Below, one piece after another: positions 25,775 through 34,133 of a stretch of 51,150 nt of DNA. Position 1 is the stretch's first letter; every line of letters starts with the position of its first letter. This stretch comes from CBDUEV01 sp965366365. Lineage in GTDB: Bacteria > Actinomycetota > Acidimicrobiia > Spongiisociales > JAENVV01. The DNA lies in assembly GCA_965366365.1 (NCBI GenBank), contig CBDUEV010000015.1, positions 1 to 51,150 on the forward strand, written 5' to 3'. The notes below the pieces were generated by a model. The model saw only the letters and a list, made by a program, of their open reading frames with translations, made no database searches and was not told where the DNA came from. Position numbers and translations under genes: made by a program.

Positions 25775-26534
25775 TATCGCCGACCGACTCGCCACCCTGA
25801 CACAACCCGCCCCGACCGCGGTGGCTCCGAGCGTCCTGCTCACCACCGGACTCGCTGACGGCATCGTGGAACGCTCCACGCCGGCAGGCACGCTTCAGGT
25901 GGCCTTCAACATCCACGGAGTGTCCGCCAGCACCCTGTCGCCTGATGCGGAGCAGTTCGCCACCGGCGTGACCCGACGTTTTGGTCGGGCCGCCTACCTC
26001 GTTTCGTCCATGCCGAGAGCCCTGGCCACCCAGCTCGATCGCGCTCTCGCCTCCGGCCGGGTTGGGAGTCTGCCACTCGATCTGCGGTCGGTGAGCCCCT
26101 TCCAGAAGTCGGTGCTCGAGGTCGTGGCCAAGATTCCACCGGGCCAGGTGCGACCGTACCGATGGGTGGCTGCCGAGGCCGAGAATCCTGGCGCTTCGAG
26201 AGCCGTCGGCTCGACTATGGCTCGCAATCCCATCCCCGTTCTCATCCCCTGCCATCGAGTGGTGAAGAGCGATGGTCGGCTCGGCAACTACCTCTTCGGG
26301 GTGGAGGCGAAGCGGGCGCTCTTGGAGGCCGAAGGTATGGACACCGAGTCTGCGGAGGCCAACGCCGGCCATGGCCGGTTGCTGCTGGGAAGCAACACGA
26401 CCAACATCGTCTGTCACCCGACCTGTTCGCATGCACGCCGAATCACCGATCGCCATCAGCGTTGGTTCCGTTCGATGAGCGAGGCGACCCAGGCCGGGTT
26501 TCGGGCCTGTCGCGACTGCCGACCGGTCGGCTAG
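25767..26534 (+). CDS. O6-alkylguanine-DNA methyltransferase with C-terminal Ada zinc domain
   Basis: A 255-residue fusion. Residues about 30-190 form the MGMT domain, with the helix-turn-helix part SPFQKSVLEVVAKIPPGQV and acceptor Cys162 in PVLIPCHRVV. Residues about 203-253 match the Ada metal-binding domain: NIVCHPTCSHARR and EATQAGFRACRDCRP give Cys216, Cys220, Cys248 and Cys251. In Ada this zinc domain is N-terminal and its first Cys takes methyl groups from DNA phosphotriesters. Here the order is reversed and no AraC-type DNA-binding domain is present. It overlaps the ECF sigma gene by eight bases. Its stop overlaps that of the opposing gene (CTAG). Confidence 0.85.
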   Translation: MSDIADRLATLTQPAPTAVAPSVLLTTGLADGIVERSTPAGTLQVAFNIHGVSASTLSPDAEQFATGVTRRFGRAAYLVSSMPRALATQLDRALASGRVGSLPLDLRSVSPFQKSVLEVVAKIPPGQVRPYRWVAAEAENPGASRAVGSTMARNPIPVLIPCHRVVKSDGRLGNYLFGVEAKRALLEAEGMDTESAEANAGHGRLLLGSNTTNIVCHPTCSHARRITDRHQRWFRSMSEATQAGFRACRDCRPVG

Positions 26535-27718
26535 GGACGAACAAACACCCGATCGACCTGGTCGGCCATCTCCAGGACGTAGCTCGCATCCGTGTCGATG
26601 TCGTAGAAGGTGAGCCTCGATTGGGCGGCCCCCGTGGAACTGAAGATGAGGAACCTTCCATCCGACGACCACCGCTGCGGCTTCGCCGCGAACGCCAGCC
26701 TGACGATGTCGTCATCGGTGACCACGTACGTGACCGACCCTTCCTCTTCGACGGCTTCTACCGCCAGCACGCTCCTACTTGGGGATCGGTGCACCGCCAG
26801 CACTTCCCCGACGATCCCCCCGCTCCACCACGGCTCGGCGAGGTCTTGAAGGTCGGCCTGGCCGACCAGCACCGTCCGCCCGTCTGCAACAGCCACCGTG
26901 CTGCGCGAAGCGGAACCGAGGAAGCGGAGCGTACCGCGCCCGAGATCGCCCCCGGCCGGACTGAGCATGATCAGTTCTCCGTCGGCTTCCAGGGCGAAGC
27001 CCCACTCGTCCCACGCCAGTAGGCGGGCTCCACCGATATCGGTGACGTAGGAAACGGTCACCTCCCCGTCGCCCACGATGCGCTCCAGCTTGCCGGTGAA
27101 CAACGCCCTCCGGGCGTCCTCGACCTCCCCCGTGTAGGCGATGCGCGCCTCCTCGGAGCCGTGCCACACGAATCCATCGGCGCCGACGGCGACAGGCCCG
27201 GTGGATCGAGACGACAGATCCCCAACCGCCAGCATCTGACCATTCCACAACGAGCGTTCGACCCGCGCGAAGAAGTTGCCGGATTGATCGAAGACGCCGT
27301 GGTCGAGCGTGGTGGCGCGCACCGCACTGCTGGCCCCGGGTCCCCACACCAACTGGTAGAGCGGTTCGCCGGCCGAATCGAGCAGACTGACGATCAACAC
27401 GTCCGAGAATCCCGGAACCAGTTCGCGGAGGGGCAGACCAAGCGGCCGTGGCTCGCCGGCGGGCTCAGACTCCCTAACCTCCGGGAACTCCGTGACCAGG
27501 TTTGCCCGATCTCGCACGGCTTCCACCCTGGCCACCTGCTCGATCTCGGCGGCAGTCGGTTCAGCAGGTGTCTGACGGTTGCCGATGAGAATCCCAATGG
27601 CGAGGGCGGCGGCAAAGCCGAGAGCGACGAAGACCCAACCGCCGGATCGACCCGGGGGGGCGTCGCGGGCGGTGTCATCGTCGATTCCGATGATAATCTG
27701 GTCGGGGTCCACCACCAC
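26531..27718 (-). CDS. Membrane-anchored extracytoplasmic protein, unknown function
   Basis: A 395-residue protein: about 27 cytosolic residues, one helix (GWVFVALGFAAALAIGILIG), then a long exported part built of short beta-strand repeats resembling a beta-propeller (for example KPQRWSSDGRFLIFSSTG and AVGADGFVWHG). Function unknown. The start lies in a GGAGGAGGTGGTGGTGG stretch, so any of three successive GTGs could be used; I give the first. It converges on the Ada-MGMT gene with overlapping stop codons, and could be its extracytoplasmic sensor only by speculation. Confidence 0.7.
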   Translation of the reverse strand: MVVDPDQIIIGIDDDTARDAPPGRSGGWVFVALGFAAALAIGILIGNRQTPAEPTAAEIEQVARVEAVRDRANLVTEFPEVRESEPAGEPRPLGLPLRELVPGFSDVLIVSLLDSAGEPLYQLVWGPGASSAVRATTLDHGVFDQSGNFFARVERSLWNGQMLAVGDLSSRSTGPVAVGADGFVWHGSEEARIAYTGEVEDARRALFTGKLERIVGDGEVTVSYVTDIGGARLLAWDEWGFALEADGELIMLSPAGGDLGRGTLRFLGSASRSTVAVADGRTVLVGQADLQDLAEPWWSGGIVGEVLAVHRSPSRSVLAVEAVEEEGSVTYVVTDDDIVRLAFAAKPQRWSSDGRFLIFSSTGAAQSRLTFYDIDTDASYVLEMADQVDRVFVRP

Positions 27719-27740
27719 CTCCTCCGGCTGTGGGCCAATC

Positions 27741-28640
27741 CTACGGTGTCGCCACGCGAAAGTCCCGGGAGTCCCGACCGCGCGCCACCGCCACCAGGAC
27801 CCCGCCGCCGATCACCATGAACACACCAACCCACGAGAGCGTCGCAGGCTGCTGCTGGAGGACGAGGGCCGCCCACAGCACGGCCGAGGCCGGTTCGAGA
27901 TACGAGAGAACTCCCACGGTCGCCACGGGCAGGCGGGCGATCACCCACCAGCTCACCAGGGCTCCCAACCCGGTGAGCACGAACCCGAGGATGGCCACCG
28001 GCAACGCGTAGTCCAGGGCCGAAGGCGAGCGGGCCGGCTCCCAGGGAACCTGGGCGAACGCTGCGACGATCCAAGGCGTGAGCAACAGAGCAGCCGCGCT
28101 CATCTGGGCCGCTGCAGTGGCCAGGCCTCCGACGGCCTGGGCAACCGGCTTTCCGACGATCAGCATCGCCGCCAGGGTCACCGCACTCACCACGCCGGCG
28201 CTGACCCCTCCCACGTCCACCTCCACGGCACCCCAGACCACGAGCACGGAACCGAGCAGAGAAGCGACGAGCGCCGCTCCGACCGGTCGGGGCACTGCCT
28301 CCCCCAACACCCGCGCCGCGCCAGTAGCCGCCAAGACCGGCGCCAAGAAGACCAGAACGAGGGCCACGGCCACCGAAGTGTGGGTGATCGCGTAGAAGAA
28401 GGTGAACCAATGGGTGGCCAGCAGCAGGCCGACACCGCCCACGCGCAACCCCAGACCGTCCGGGAGAGCGAACGGATTCCGACGAGTGAGGAGCAGGAGC
28501 AAGGCCGCGCCCAGCCACACCCGCAGTGCGACGATCTGGAGCTCCGGCAGGTCGATCTCGAGCACCAGGAGGGGGATGGCGCCGAGCGAGGTGGCGAGGG
28601 CCGCCATGACGACGGTGGGTCCGAGGGCGGATGTCTTCAT
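27741..28640 (-). CDS. EamA-family (DMT) transporter
   Basis: A 299-residue membrane protein with about ten helices in two EamA repeats. ATHWFTFFYAITHTSVAVALVLVFLAP in the first half and LGALVSWWVIARLPVATVGVLSYLEP in the second are the paired EamA signatures of drug/metabolite exporters. Substrate is not predictable. It lies just upstream, in the same direction, of the membrane-anchored gene; a TAGGCT box sits nine bases before its ATG. Confidence 0.88.
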   Translation of the reverse strand: MKTSALGPTVVMAALATSLGAIPLLVLEIDLPELQIVALRVWLGAALLLLLTRRNPFALPDGLGLRVGGVGLLLATHWFTFFYAITHTSVAVALVLVFLAPVLAATGAARVLGEAVPRPVGAALVASLLGSVLVVWGAVEVDVGGVSAGVVSAVTLAAMLIVGKPVAQAVGGLATAAAQMSAAALLLTPWIVAAFAQVPWEPARSPSALDYALPVAILGFVLTGLGALVSWWVIARLPVATVGVLSYLEPASAVLWAALVLQQQPATLSWVGVFMVIGGGVLVAVARGRDSRDFRVATP

Positions 28641-28779
28641 GGGTCGTGGAGCCTACCCAGTCGTCGAAACGAATCTCTCAAGTGCCTGCGAGTCCTCGCC
28701 GATACTTTCTGTGCAACACTTTCTCAGACCGGAAAAGAACGGGTACCCCCTTTCCCGAATCCCAACGGTCTGAGGACAC

Positions 28780-28809
28780 TGAAACCCCCCACTCCTCCGG
28801 GGGGTTTCA
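28780..28809 (-). terminator. Terminator hairpin downstream of the SDR gene
   Basis: A perfect 11-bp inverted repeat, TGAAACCCCCC and GGGGGGTTTCA, with an eight-base loop, lies 15 bases past the stop of the leftward SDR gene. The stem is strong and GC-rich at the tip. Confidence 0.7.
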
Positions 28810-28824
28810 TCGTTAACCGGCGTA

Positions 28825-29751
28825 TCAGGTGAGACCGGCGTAGTCGCGTAGCTGGGGGATGAGGCTCATCCGAGCGGCTTCCGATTCGACCGTCGATTTG
28901 AGCCGATGGGTGGGCCGGGGTCGACGGTCGAGCCAGAACTGGCCGGAAGCCTCGGCAGGCTCGTCGGCAGCAGCCAACCAGACCATCGTGTCCGCTCCCT
29001 GCTCGGCGGAACGCAAGAAGGGTCCTACCATTTTGCGGAAGGCGGGTAGAGCATCCTGCACCCCAGCCGTGTCCGCCCACCCGGGGTGGACGGCATGCAC
29101 CGTGACGCCCTGCGGAGCGAGCCGTTCGGCCCACAGTTCGGTGAGAACCACCTGAGCCCGTTTGGTGTGGGCGTAGGCGTCTGAGGGTTTGTAGTCCTTC
29201 TCGTTCTGAAGGTCGGACACGCTGAGCCGGCGCGTATACATCCCGCCGGACGACATGTTGATGATCCGCGCCGGTGCCGACTCGACGAGTTTGGGGATGA
29301 GCATTTCGGTGAGGAGGAACCCGCTGAGGAGATTGGTGACGAATGTCCGCTCGAAACCCTCCGCGGTCAGCTCCCGCTTGGCGAACATGGCTCCAGCGTT
29401 GTTGATGAGCACATCGAGCCGGTCGAGGGCGAGCAGGCGTTCGGCGAGACGACGGGTCTCCGCCAGGCTCGACAGATCGCACTGCTCGGTGGCGACCCGG
29501 CCACCCATCTCGGCCTGCACCGTGTTCAGCTTCGCCTCGTTTCTCCCGACGATCACGAGGTTGGCGCCGAGGCTGTCGAGCCGGTGGGCGGCCGCTCTCC
29601 CCAGGCCCGAGGTGGCTCCGGTGATCACGACCGTCTTTCCGTCCATCCGCGGAAGTTCGGCCCAATCCGACTTCCGGAGGGCATAGCCGACGTTCGTGAA
29701 GCTGAGCAGGACCGTGCTGTCGAGAAGATCATCGATGCGGGAGGAGACCAT
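28825..29751 (-). CDS. Short-chain dehydrogenase/reductase (DHRS12-like)
   Basis: A 308-residue NAD(P)-dependent oxidoreductase of the Rossmann SDR type. The cofactor motif is VVITGATSGLGRAAA (TGxxxGxG), followed by DVLINNAGAMF (NNAG). Catalytic residues are Ser in INMSSGGMY and Tyr/Lys in SDAYAHTKRAQ (YxxxK). The N-terminal NVGYALRKSDW extension recalls DHRS12-like SDRs; substrate unknown. The ATG lies six bases after TAGGCT, and the promoter diverges from that of the cyclic diphosphoglycerate synthetase gene. Confidence 0.88.
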   Translation of the reverse strand: MVSSRIDDLLDSTVLLSFTNVGYALRKSDWAELPRMDGKTVVITGATSGLGRAAAHRLDSLGANLVIVGRNEAKLNTVQAEMGGRVATEQCDLSSLAETRRLAERLLALDRLDVLINNAGAMFAKRELTAEGFERTFVTNLLSGFLLTEMLIPKLVESAPARIINMSSGGMYTRRLSVSDLQNEKDYKPSDAYAHTKRAQVVLTELWAERLAPQGVTVHAVHPGWADTAGVQDALPAFRKMVGPFLRSAEQGADTMVWLAAADEPAEASGQFWLDRRPRPTHRLKSTVESEAARMSLIPQLRDYAGLT

Positions 29752-29757
29752 TGCGCA

Positions 29758-29763
29758 AGCCTA
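29758..29763 (-). promoter_or_regulatory. -10 box of leaderless SDR promoter
   Basis: On the minus strand TAGGCT precedes the SDR ATG by six bases. Confidence 0.5.
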
Positions 29764-29798
29764 CGCAAGAATCCGCCGCTAGCCGAACTCGCCGCAGG

Positions 29799-29804
29799 TA
29801 CGAT
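29799..29804 (+). promoter_or_regulatory. -10 box of leaderless cDPG synthetase promoter
   Basis: TACGAT precedes the ATG at 29812 by seven bases with no Shine-Dalgarno sequence. Confidence 0.5.
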
Positions 29805-29811
29805 CTCCCCC

Positions 29812-31125
29812 ATGCCACGGTGCCTCGCACTCATCGACGGACAGCACTACCCGCCGGTCGTCGAACGAACCCTGGGCGAACTCCGGGGCGAGGGCCTCAC
29901 CGTGGTGGCTGCCCTCTTCCTCGGCGGCAGCGAAAAGACAGACCGGCCACCGAGCCTCTCCGTCCCCGTCACAGCCGGAGAACCGATCACGGTCCTCGAC
30001 CAGCTCATCGAGGCGCACCGGCCGGATCTGGTCATCGATCTCAGCGACGAGCCGGTTCTCGACCACCGCAGGCGTTTTGCGCTGATCTCCGTTGCTCTCA
30101 AGGCCGGTGTCGCCTACCGAGGCGCCGGATACCGATTCGATCCACCGCCACAACCGACGCTCACCGATCTCCCGACTCTGGCCGTGACGGGGACCGGGAA
30201 GAGAACCGGGAAGACCGCGGTCACGATCGAGCTGGCCAGGCACTGGCGGGAGGCCGGCCGCCGCGTCTGCATCGTCACCATGGGTCGGGGAGGCCCTCCC
30301 GACCCGGTCATTCTCAGAGTTGGCCAGTTCGAGGCTTCCGTGGAGGCTTTGGCCCGCATGGCGGAGCTCGGCCTCCATGCTGCCTCGGATTACGTCGAGG
30401 ACGCCGTCTTCGCCGGCGTCGACACCATCGGTACTTACCGTTGCGGAGCGGGGGTCTCTGGGGAAACGGACCGTCACAATTTCGCGGCGGGCGTGTCGGC
30501 GGCTTCGACCTTGGGGGCCGATCTCGTCCTGTTCGAAGGGAGCGGTACCGCTTTGCCCCCCGCCCGGGCCGACAGCCAGGTTCTCGTCATGCCGGCCGAC
30601 ATCGACCACGAGTACCTCCGGGGCTACCTCGGACCATTCCGGGTACGCAGCGCCTCGGCGGCGGTCGTCATCGATCCGCGCCTCAGGCAGCCCGAGAGCG
30701 TGGCGCGGATCGAGTCGATTCTGAACTCTCTCAATCCGGGCATCGTGGTGGTGGGGGCGGGTTATCAGCTCGAGCCGACCGTTTCGGTCGAAGGACGGCG
30801 GGTCGTGGTGGCAACAACCGCGCCGCGATCGGCAAAGCCACATTTGGTCGATGACCTGGTCAAGGTGGGGGCGAGTGCGGTGACGGTCGTGCACAGCCTG
30901 TCCGACCGCACCGCGTTGACCGACGAACTCGACGCCACCGAGAACGCCGACCTGCTGCTGGTGGAGGTGAAGGCAGCGGCCGTTGACGTGGTGGTGCCCT
31001 GGGCGAACCGACGGGGAATGGAGGTGGGACTGATCCACAACCGAGTCCTGTTTCCCGAGGGTGGAATCCACGAAGTGGCCAACGTGGCGGAACGAGCCTG
31101 GGCCGATCAGCCGATGACTTCGTAG
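29812..31125 (+). CDS. cpgS: Cyclic 2,3-diphosphoglycerate synthetase
   Basis: A 437-residue ATP-dependent enzyme that would close 2,3-diphosphoglycerate into cyclic 2,3-diphosphoglycerate (cDPG), a solute of thermophilic methanogens. The start CLALIDGQHYPPVVERTL is the family opening, and an ATP-binding loop follows at LAVTGTGKRTGKTAVTIELA. Later segments VLFEGSGTALPPARAD and ADIDHEYLRGYLGPFR also fit. The assignment is by remembered family pattern; support comes from a 2-phosphoglycerate kinase gene 1.2 kb downstream. Bacterial homologues may have another product. Start is leaderless. Confidence 0.75.
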   Translation: MPRCLALIDGQHYPPVVERTLGELRGEGLTVVAALFLGGSEKTDRPPSLSVPVTAGEPITVLDQLIEAHRPDLVIDLSDEPVLDHRRRFALISVALKAGVAYRGAGYRFDPPPQPTLTDLPTLAVTGTGKRTGKTAVTIELARHWREAGRRVCIVTMGRGGPPDPVILRVGQFEASVEALARMAELGLHAASDYVEDAVFAGVDTIGTYRCGAGVSGETDRHNFAAGVSAASTLGADLVLFEGSGTALPPARADSQVLVMPADIDHEYLRGYLGPFRVRSASAAVVIDPRLRQPESVARIESILNSLNPGIVVVGAGYQLEPTVSVEGRRVVVATTAPRSAKPHLVDDLVKVGASAVTVVHSLSDRTALTDELDATENADLLLVEVKAAAVDVVVPWANRRGMEVGLIHNRVLFPEGGIHEVANVAERAWADQPMTS

Positions 31126-31415
31126 ACCTTGCGGAGCGGTTCACGGCGCAACAGCGCCCGTACCCTCGCCTGACTGGCGATCACCTCGGGGTCCTGCAGG
31201 CCGGCTTCCATTGCCTCGGTGGAGGCCCATCGGGTGATCACGCCACCTTCGACGAGTCCGCCCACCCCCGGCTTGTCAGCTCTCACCAACTCGATGCCCA
31301 TACAGCCGGGAACTGCCTCGAAGGCCGGCACGACGTCGGCTCGAAACCCGTTGATCAACTCCTCGACGTCGGATTCCGACACGGCCGAGAGAAACATGCG
31401 AATGACGGTCACCAT
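31107..31415 (-). CDS. Antibiotic-biosynthesis-monooxygenase-like small protein
   Basis: A 102-residue protein with the ferredoxin-like ABM/dabb pattern: a short first strand (VTVIRMFLSAV), a helix (VEELINGFRADVVPAFEAVPG), CMGIELVRAD and VITRWASTEAMEAGL. Such proteins are small oxygenases, heme-degrading enzymes or unknowns; no catalytic residues can be assigned. The ATG lies seven bases inside the end of the metallophosphoesterase gene, so the two are co-translated. Its 3' end overlaps the end of the cDPG synthetase gene by 19 bases, tail to tail. Confidence 0.65.
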   Translation of the reverse strand: MVTVIRMFLSAVSESDVEELINGFRADVVPAFEAVPGCMGIELVRADKPGVGGLVEGGVITRWASTEAMEAGLQDPEVIASQARVRALLRREPLRKVYEVIG

Positions 31416-32245
31416 CGCCAGGCAGCCTTCGAGAACATCCCGGCCATGTCGGGATTGCGGGTGAGTTCGGTCGTGACTCGATCGAACTCGGCCGCAGTTT
31501 GCTGCCCGGAGCCCGGATAGACCAAGGTCACTTTGACCGAGGTCTGGTCGACCCGGACGACGTTGTAGGACGGCCGCGTGTATCCCCTCAATCGGTACGA
31601 AGAGACGGTGCCACTGTTGATGATCAACATCCGCCCCACCTGCCACACATGCGGGACGTGTTTGTGACCAGCCAACACGATGTCGACGCCCGAGTCCTCC
31701 AAGAGGGCGAGCACGTCGCCGGCGTCCCAGACGATGTTCCGCTCCCGACCGGTCCCCGGCACCGACACGAGATGATGGTGCATGACGAAGAGTCGCAGGT
31801 CGGCCTGATCTCCGAACTCCTGACGGATCCACTCGTAGCGGGCCCTCCCGATCTCGCCTTCCGCCAGGTCGGGTTTCGAACTGTCCACCGCCAGGAGGCG
31901 CACCCGTTGCGGGTATTGGGCCCGTTCCATGGCCAGGGTCCAATCACCCTTGGGTCCGGACGTCCCCTTCCCGAAATGGTCGTAGAAGTGGAGGTACCCG
32001 ACGTTCTTCGAGTCGTGGTTGCCCGGCACCACCACCGTCGTCAAGGCTTCTCGGATGGGCCGGAGCGCGTCCCGGGCTGTCTCGAACTCGCTGGCGTAAC
32101 CCTCTTGGGTGAGATCTCCGGCTACGACCACCAGGTCCGGTTGGAGATCGAGGATCTCTTCGACGGCGGCTTCGAGAAGCTTCGGATCGAAGAAGGGCGA
32201 ACCGCAGTGGATATCGGAGAGCTGGGCGATCGTCAGCGAGGCCAT
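31409..32245 (-). CDS. Calcineurin-like metallophosphoesterase
   Basis: A 278-residue two-metal phosphoesterase. The motif set is complete: SDIHCG (DxH), VVVAGDLTQEG (GDxx), VVPGNHDSKN (GNHD), FVMHHHLVSV and LAGHKHVPHV (GHxH). The pattern resembles cAMP-phosphodiesterase/Icc-type proteins, but the substrate cannot be told. It lies between the two cDPG genes on the opposite strand; a link to phosphorylated glycerates or cyclic phosphate turnover is conceivable but only inferred. A TAGTAT box lies nine bases before the ATG. Confidence 0.85.
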   Translation of the reverse strand: MASLTIAQLSDIHCGSPFFDPKLLEAAVEEILDLQPDLVVVAGDLTQEGYASEFETARDALRPIREALTTVVVPGNHDSKNVGYLHFYDHFGKGTSGPKGDWTLAMERAQYPQRVRLLAVDSSKPDLAEGEIGRARYEWIRQEFGDQADLRLFVMHHHLVSVPGTGRERNIVWDAGDVLALLEDSGVDIVLAGHKHVPHVWQVGRMLIINSGTVSSYRLRGYTRPSYNVVRVDQTSVKVTLVYPGSGQQTAAEFDRVTTELTRNPDMAGMFSKAAWRW

Positions 32246-32309
32246 GCCGGTGTCATACTACCCACGAGCGGCCTCGGTGACCCGGCTGTTTCGAGGAGGA
32301 CCACGGCTC

Positions 32310-33266
32310 ATGGCCAACACGCACGGACGGTATATCTGGGTTCTCGATCGACAGGAGACACCACTGCCATTCTCCAAGTTCGTGGCGGCGTCGTCCATGA
32401 TGGTGGTGGGCATCGAACCCGAGATCGCCTACACGATCGCCGAGGAGACCGAGGTACGGCTCTTCGAGCGGGCATCGTCCGAGGTGTCGGTCGAGGAATT
32501 GCTGGAGATCACGGCTCGGGCGATCGAACAACACGCCGGAGGAGCGAAGGCCTCCCGCTATCGGGCTTGGGTGGCGAGCCGGCGCCTCGGGCTGCCGATC
32601 ATCGTCCTGCTGGGTGGGGCTCCGGGGGTCGGAAAATCATCGGTGGCAGGCGCGATCGGAACCCGTCTCCGTATCCCCAGCGTGATCCCCACCGATGCGG
32701 TGCGACAGGTGATGCGGCAGTTGGTGCCCACGTCGCTGGCGCCCATGCTGCACGTTTCCTCTTTCGAGGCCCACCAGGCGCTCCGAGCCCCGGTCCCCTC
32801 CGACCACGATCCGGTCATCGTCGGGTTCCAACAGCAAGCAGAGATGGTGGCAGGCGGTATTCGGGGGCTCGTCGATCGTGCCATCACCGAAGGCACCGGG
32901 CTGGTGGTGGAGGGAGTCCATGTCGTGCCGGGGTTGTTCGACGCAGAGATGGAACGCTGGACGAGCAGCGCGGTGATCTGCCAGGGGGTCCTGGCGGTCA
33001 AGGACGGCACCGCCCATCGATCGCACTTCCTCGCCAGGGCCGAGCAGGCCAGGACTCGCACGGCCGACCGTTATCTGGACGCATTCGACGAGCTGCGCAG
33101 GATCGACCGCTACCTCCGGTCGGTCGCTCGGGCGAAGGGTGTCCCGGTGATCCTGATGGAACAACTCGACGACACCATCCAGTCGGTGGTCGAGTTGATC
33201 GTCGACGCCGTGATCGGCTCACCCGCCCGCGAACTGGCGAGCGAGGCCCCTCCGGGCGTCCTCTAA
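32310..33266 (+). CDS. 2-phosphoglycerate kinase
   Basis: A 318-residue kinase expected to phosphorylate 2-phosphoglycerate to 2,3-diphosphoglycerate, the first step of cDPG synthesis. It has the 2-PGK layout: an N-terminal ATP-cone-like part (PFSKFVAASSMMVVGIEPEIAY), a P-loop IIVLLGGAPGVGKSSVAGAI at about residue 100, IPSVIPTDAVRQVMR, and LVVEGVHVVPGLF. GAGGAGG about ten bases before the ATG decides the start. With cDPG synthetase upstream, both steps are encoded within 3.5 kb. Its stop overlaps that of the opposing yihY-like gene by four bases. Confidence 0.78.
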   Translation: MANTHGRYIWVLDRQETPLPFSKFVAASSMMVVGIEPEIAYTIAEETEVRLFERASSEVSVEELLEITARAIEQHAGGAKASRYRAWVASRRLGLPIIVLLGGAPGVGKSSVAGAIGTRLRIPSVIPTDAVRQVMRQLVPTSLAPMLHVSSFEAHQALRAPVPSDHDPVIVGFQQQAEMVAGGIRGLVDRAITEGTGLVVEGVHVVPGLFDAEMERWTSSAVICQGVLAVKDGTAHRSHFLARAEQARTRTADRYLDAFDELRRIDRYLRSVARAKGVPVILMEQLDDTIQSVVELIVDAVIGSPARELASEAPPGVL

Positions 33267-34120
33267 CGCTCGGAGCGGCGGTCCAGGGCTACGGTCATTT
33301 CAGCGCCGAAGAAGAACGCCTGAGCGATGTAGTAGATGTAGACGAGCAGCACCACGATGGCAGCGAACCGCCCGAAGCTGGCTCCCGGATCCGACAGGGC
33401 GAACACGACTCCGATCACTGCCGAGCCGAGCACGATCACCACGGTAGTGAAGAGACCCCCGAGCCCGGCAGTGCGCCAGTCGACGCGCCGGGCGGGCAGG
33501 TACCGAAACACCAGAGCCATGAGCGCCGAGACGCCCACCAGCGCCACCAGCGGGTTGAGCACCTGAATGATGGAATTGGCGGTGGGCATCCGGTCTCCGA
33601 TCTCGTCGGCGAAGAACGCTACCAAGCCCGTCCCGACCGTGAAAGCGATGAGTCCGATGCCGAGCACGAGGACAGCGGCGAACCCTCGCAGCCGCTTCCA
33701 CAGCATCGGCACCAGGCCGGTGGTCTCTTCGATCGGGATCTCCCACACGGTGTTGAGGGAGGCCTGGAGCTGGAGGAAGACGCCCGAAGCACCCACGAAG
33801 AGCAGCGCCAAGCCGAACGCCGAGGCGATCACATCGTTGCCGGTTCCGCCGTCGCGGGCGGACACGAGATCATCGAGCGTGGAGGCGATGTTCTCGCCGG
33901 CCACCTCCTCGACCTGGGTCAGGAAGGTCTCCTGCGCGGCATCGTCGCCCACCGCGAAGCCGGCGATGGCAAACAAGAGCACGAGCAAGGGCGCCAGGGA
34001 GAAGAGGGTGTAGTACGCCAAGGCCGCCGCCATGCGAGGAGCGCGGTGCCTCTTGAAGCCATCGGCGGCCTGCTTAAGGAGCGGCACCCCATCTTTCAAG
34101 AGGCGCGTGACGTCTTCCAT
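33263..34120 (-). CDS. YihY/UPF0761 family membrane protein
   Basis: A 285-residue inner-membrane protein with about six helices and the family motifs RAPRMAAALAYYTLFSLAPLL at the first helix and FLQLQASLNTVWEIP before the third. Members were once called RNase BN or BrkB; their true role is unclear. I chose the ATG at 34120 because GGGAGGT ends three bases before it on the minus strand; longer starts at 34132 or 34204 lack this. Confidence 0.85.
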   Translation of the reverse strand: MEDVTRLLKDGVPLLKQAADGFKRHRAPRMAAALAYYTLFSLAPLLVLLFAIAGFAVGDDAAQETFLTQVEEVAGENIASTLDDLVSARDGGTGNDVIASAFGLALLFVGASGVFLQLQASLNTVWEIPIEETTGLVPMLWKRLRGFAAVLVLGIGLIAFTVGTGLVAFFADEIGDRMPTANSIIQVLNPLVALVGVSALMALVFRYLPARRVDWRTAGLGGLFTTVVIVLGSAVIGVVFALSDPGASFGRFAAIVVLLVYIYYIAQAFFFGAEMTVALDRRSER

Positions 34121-34133
34121 CCGACCTCCCATC

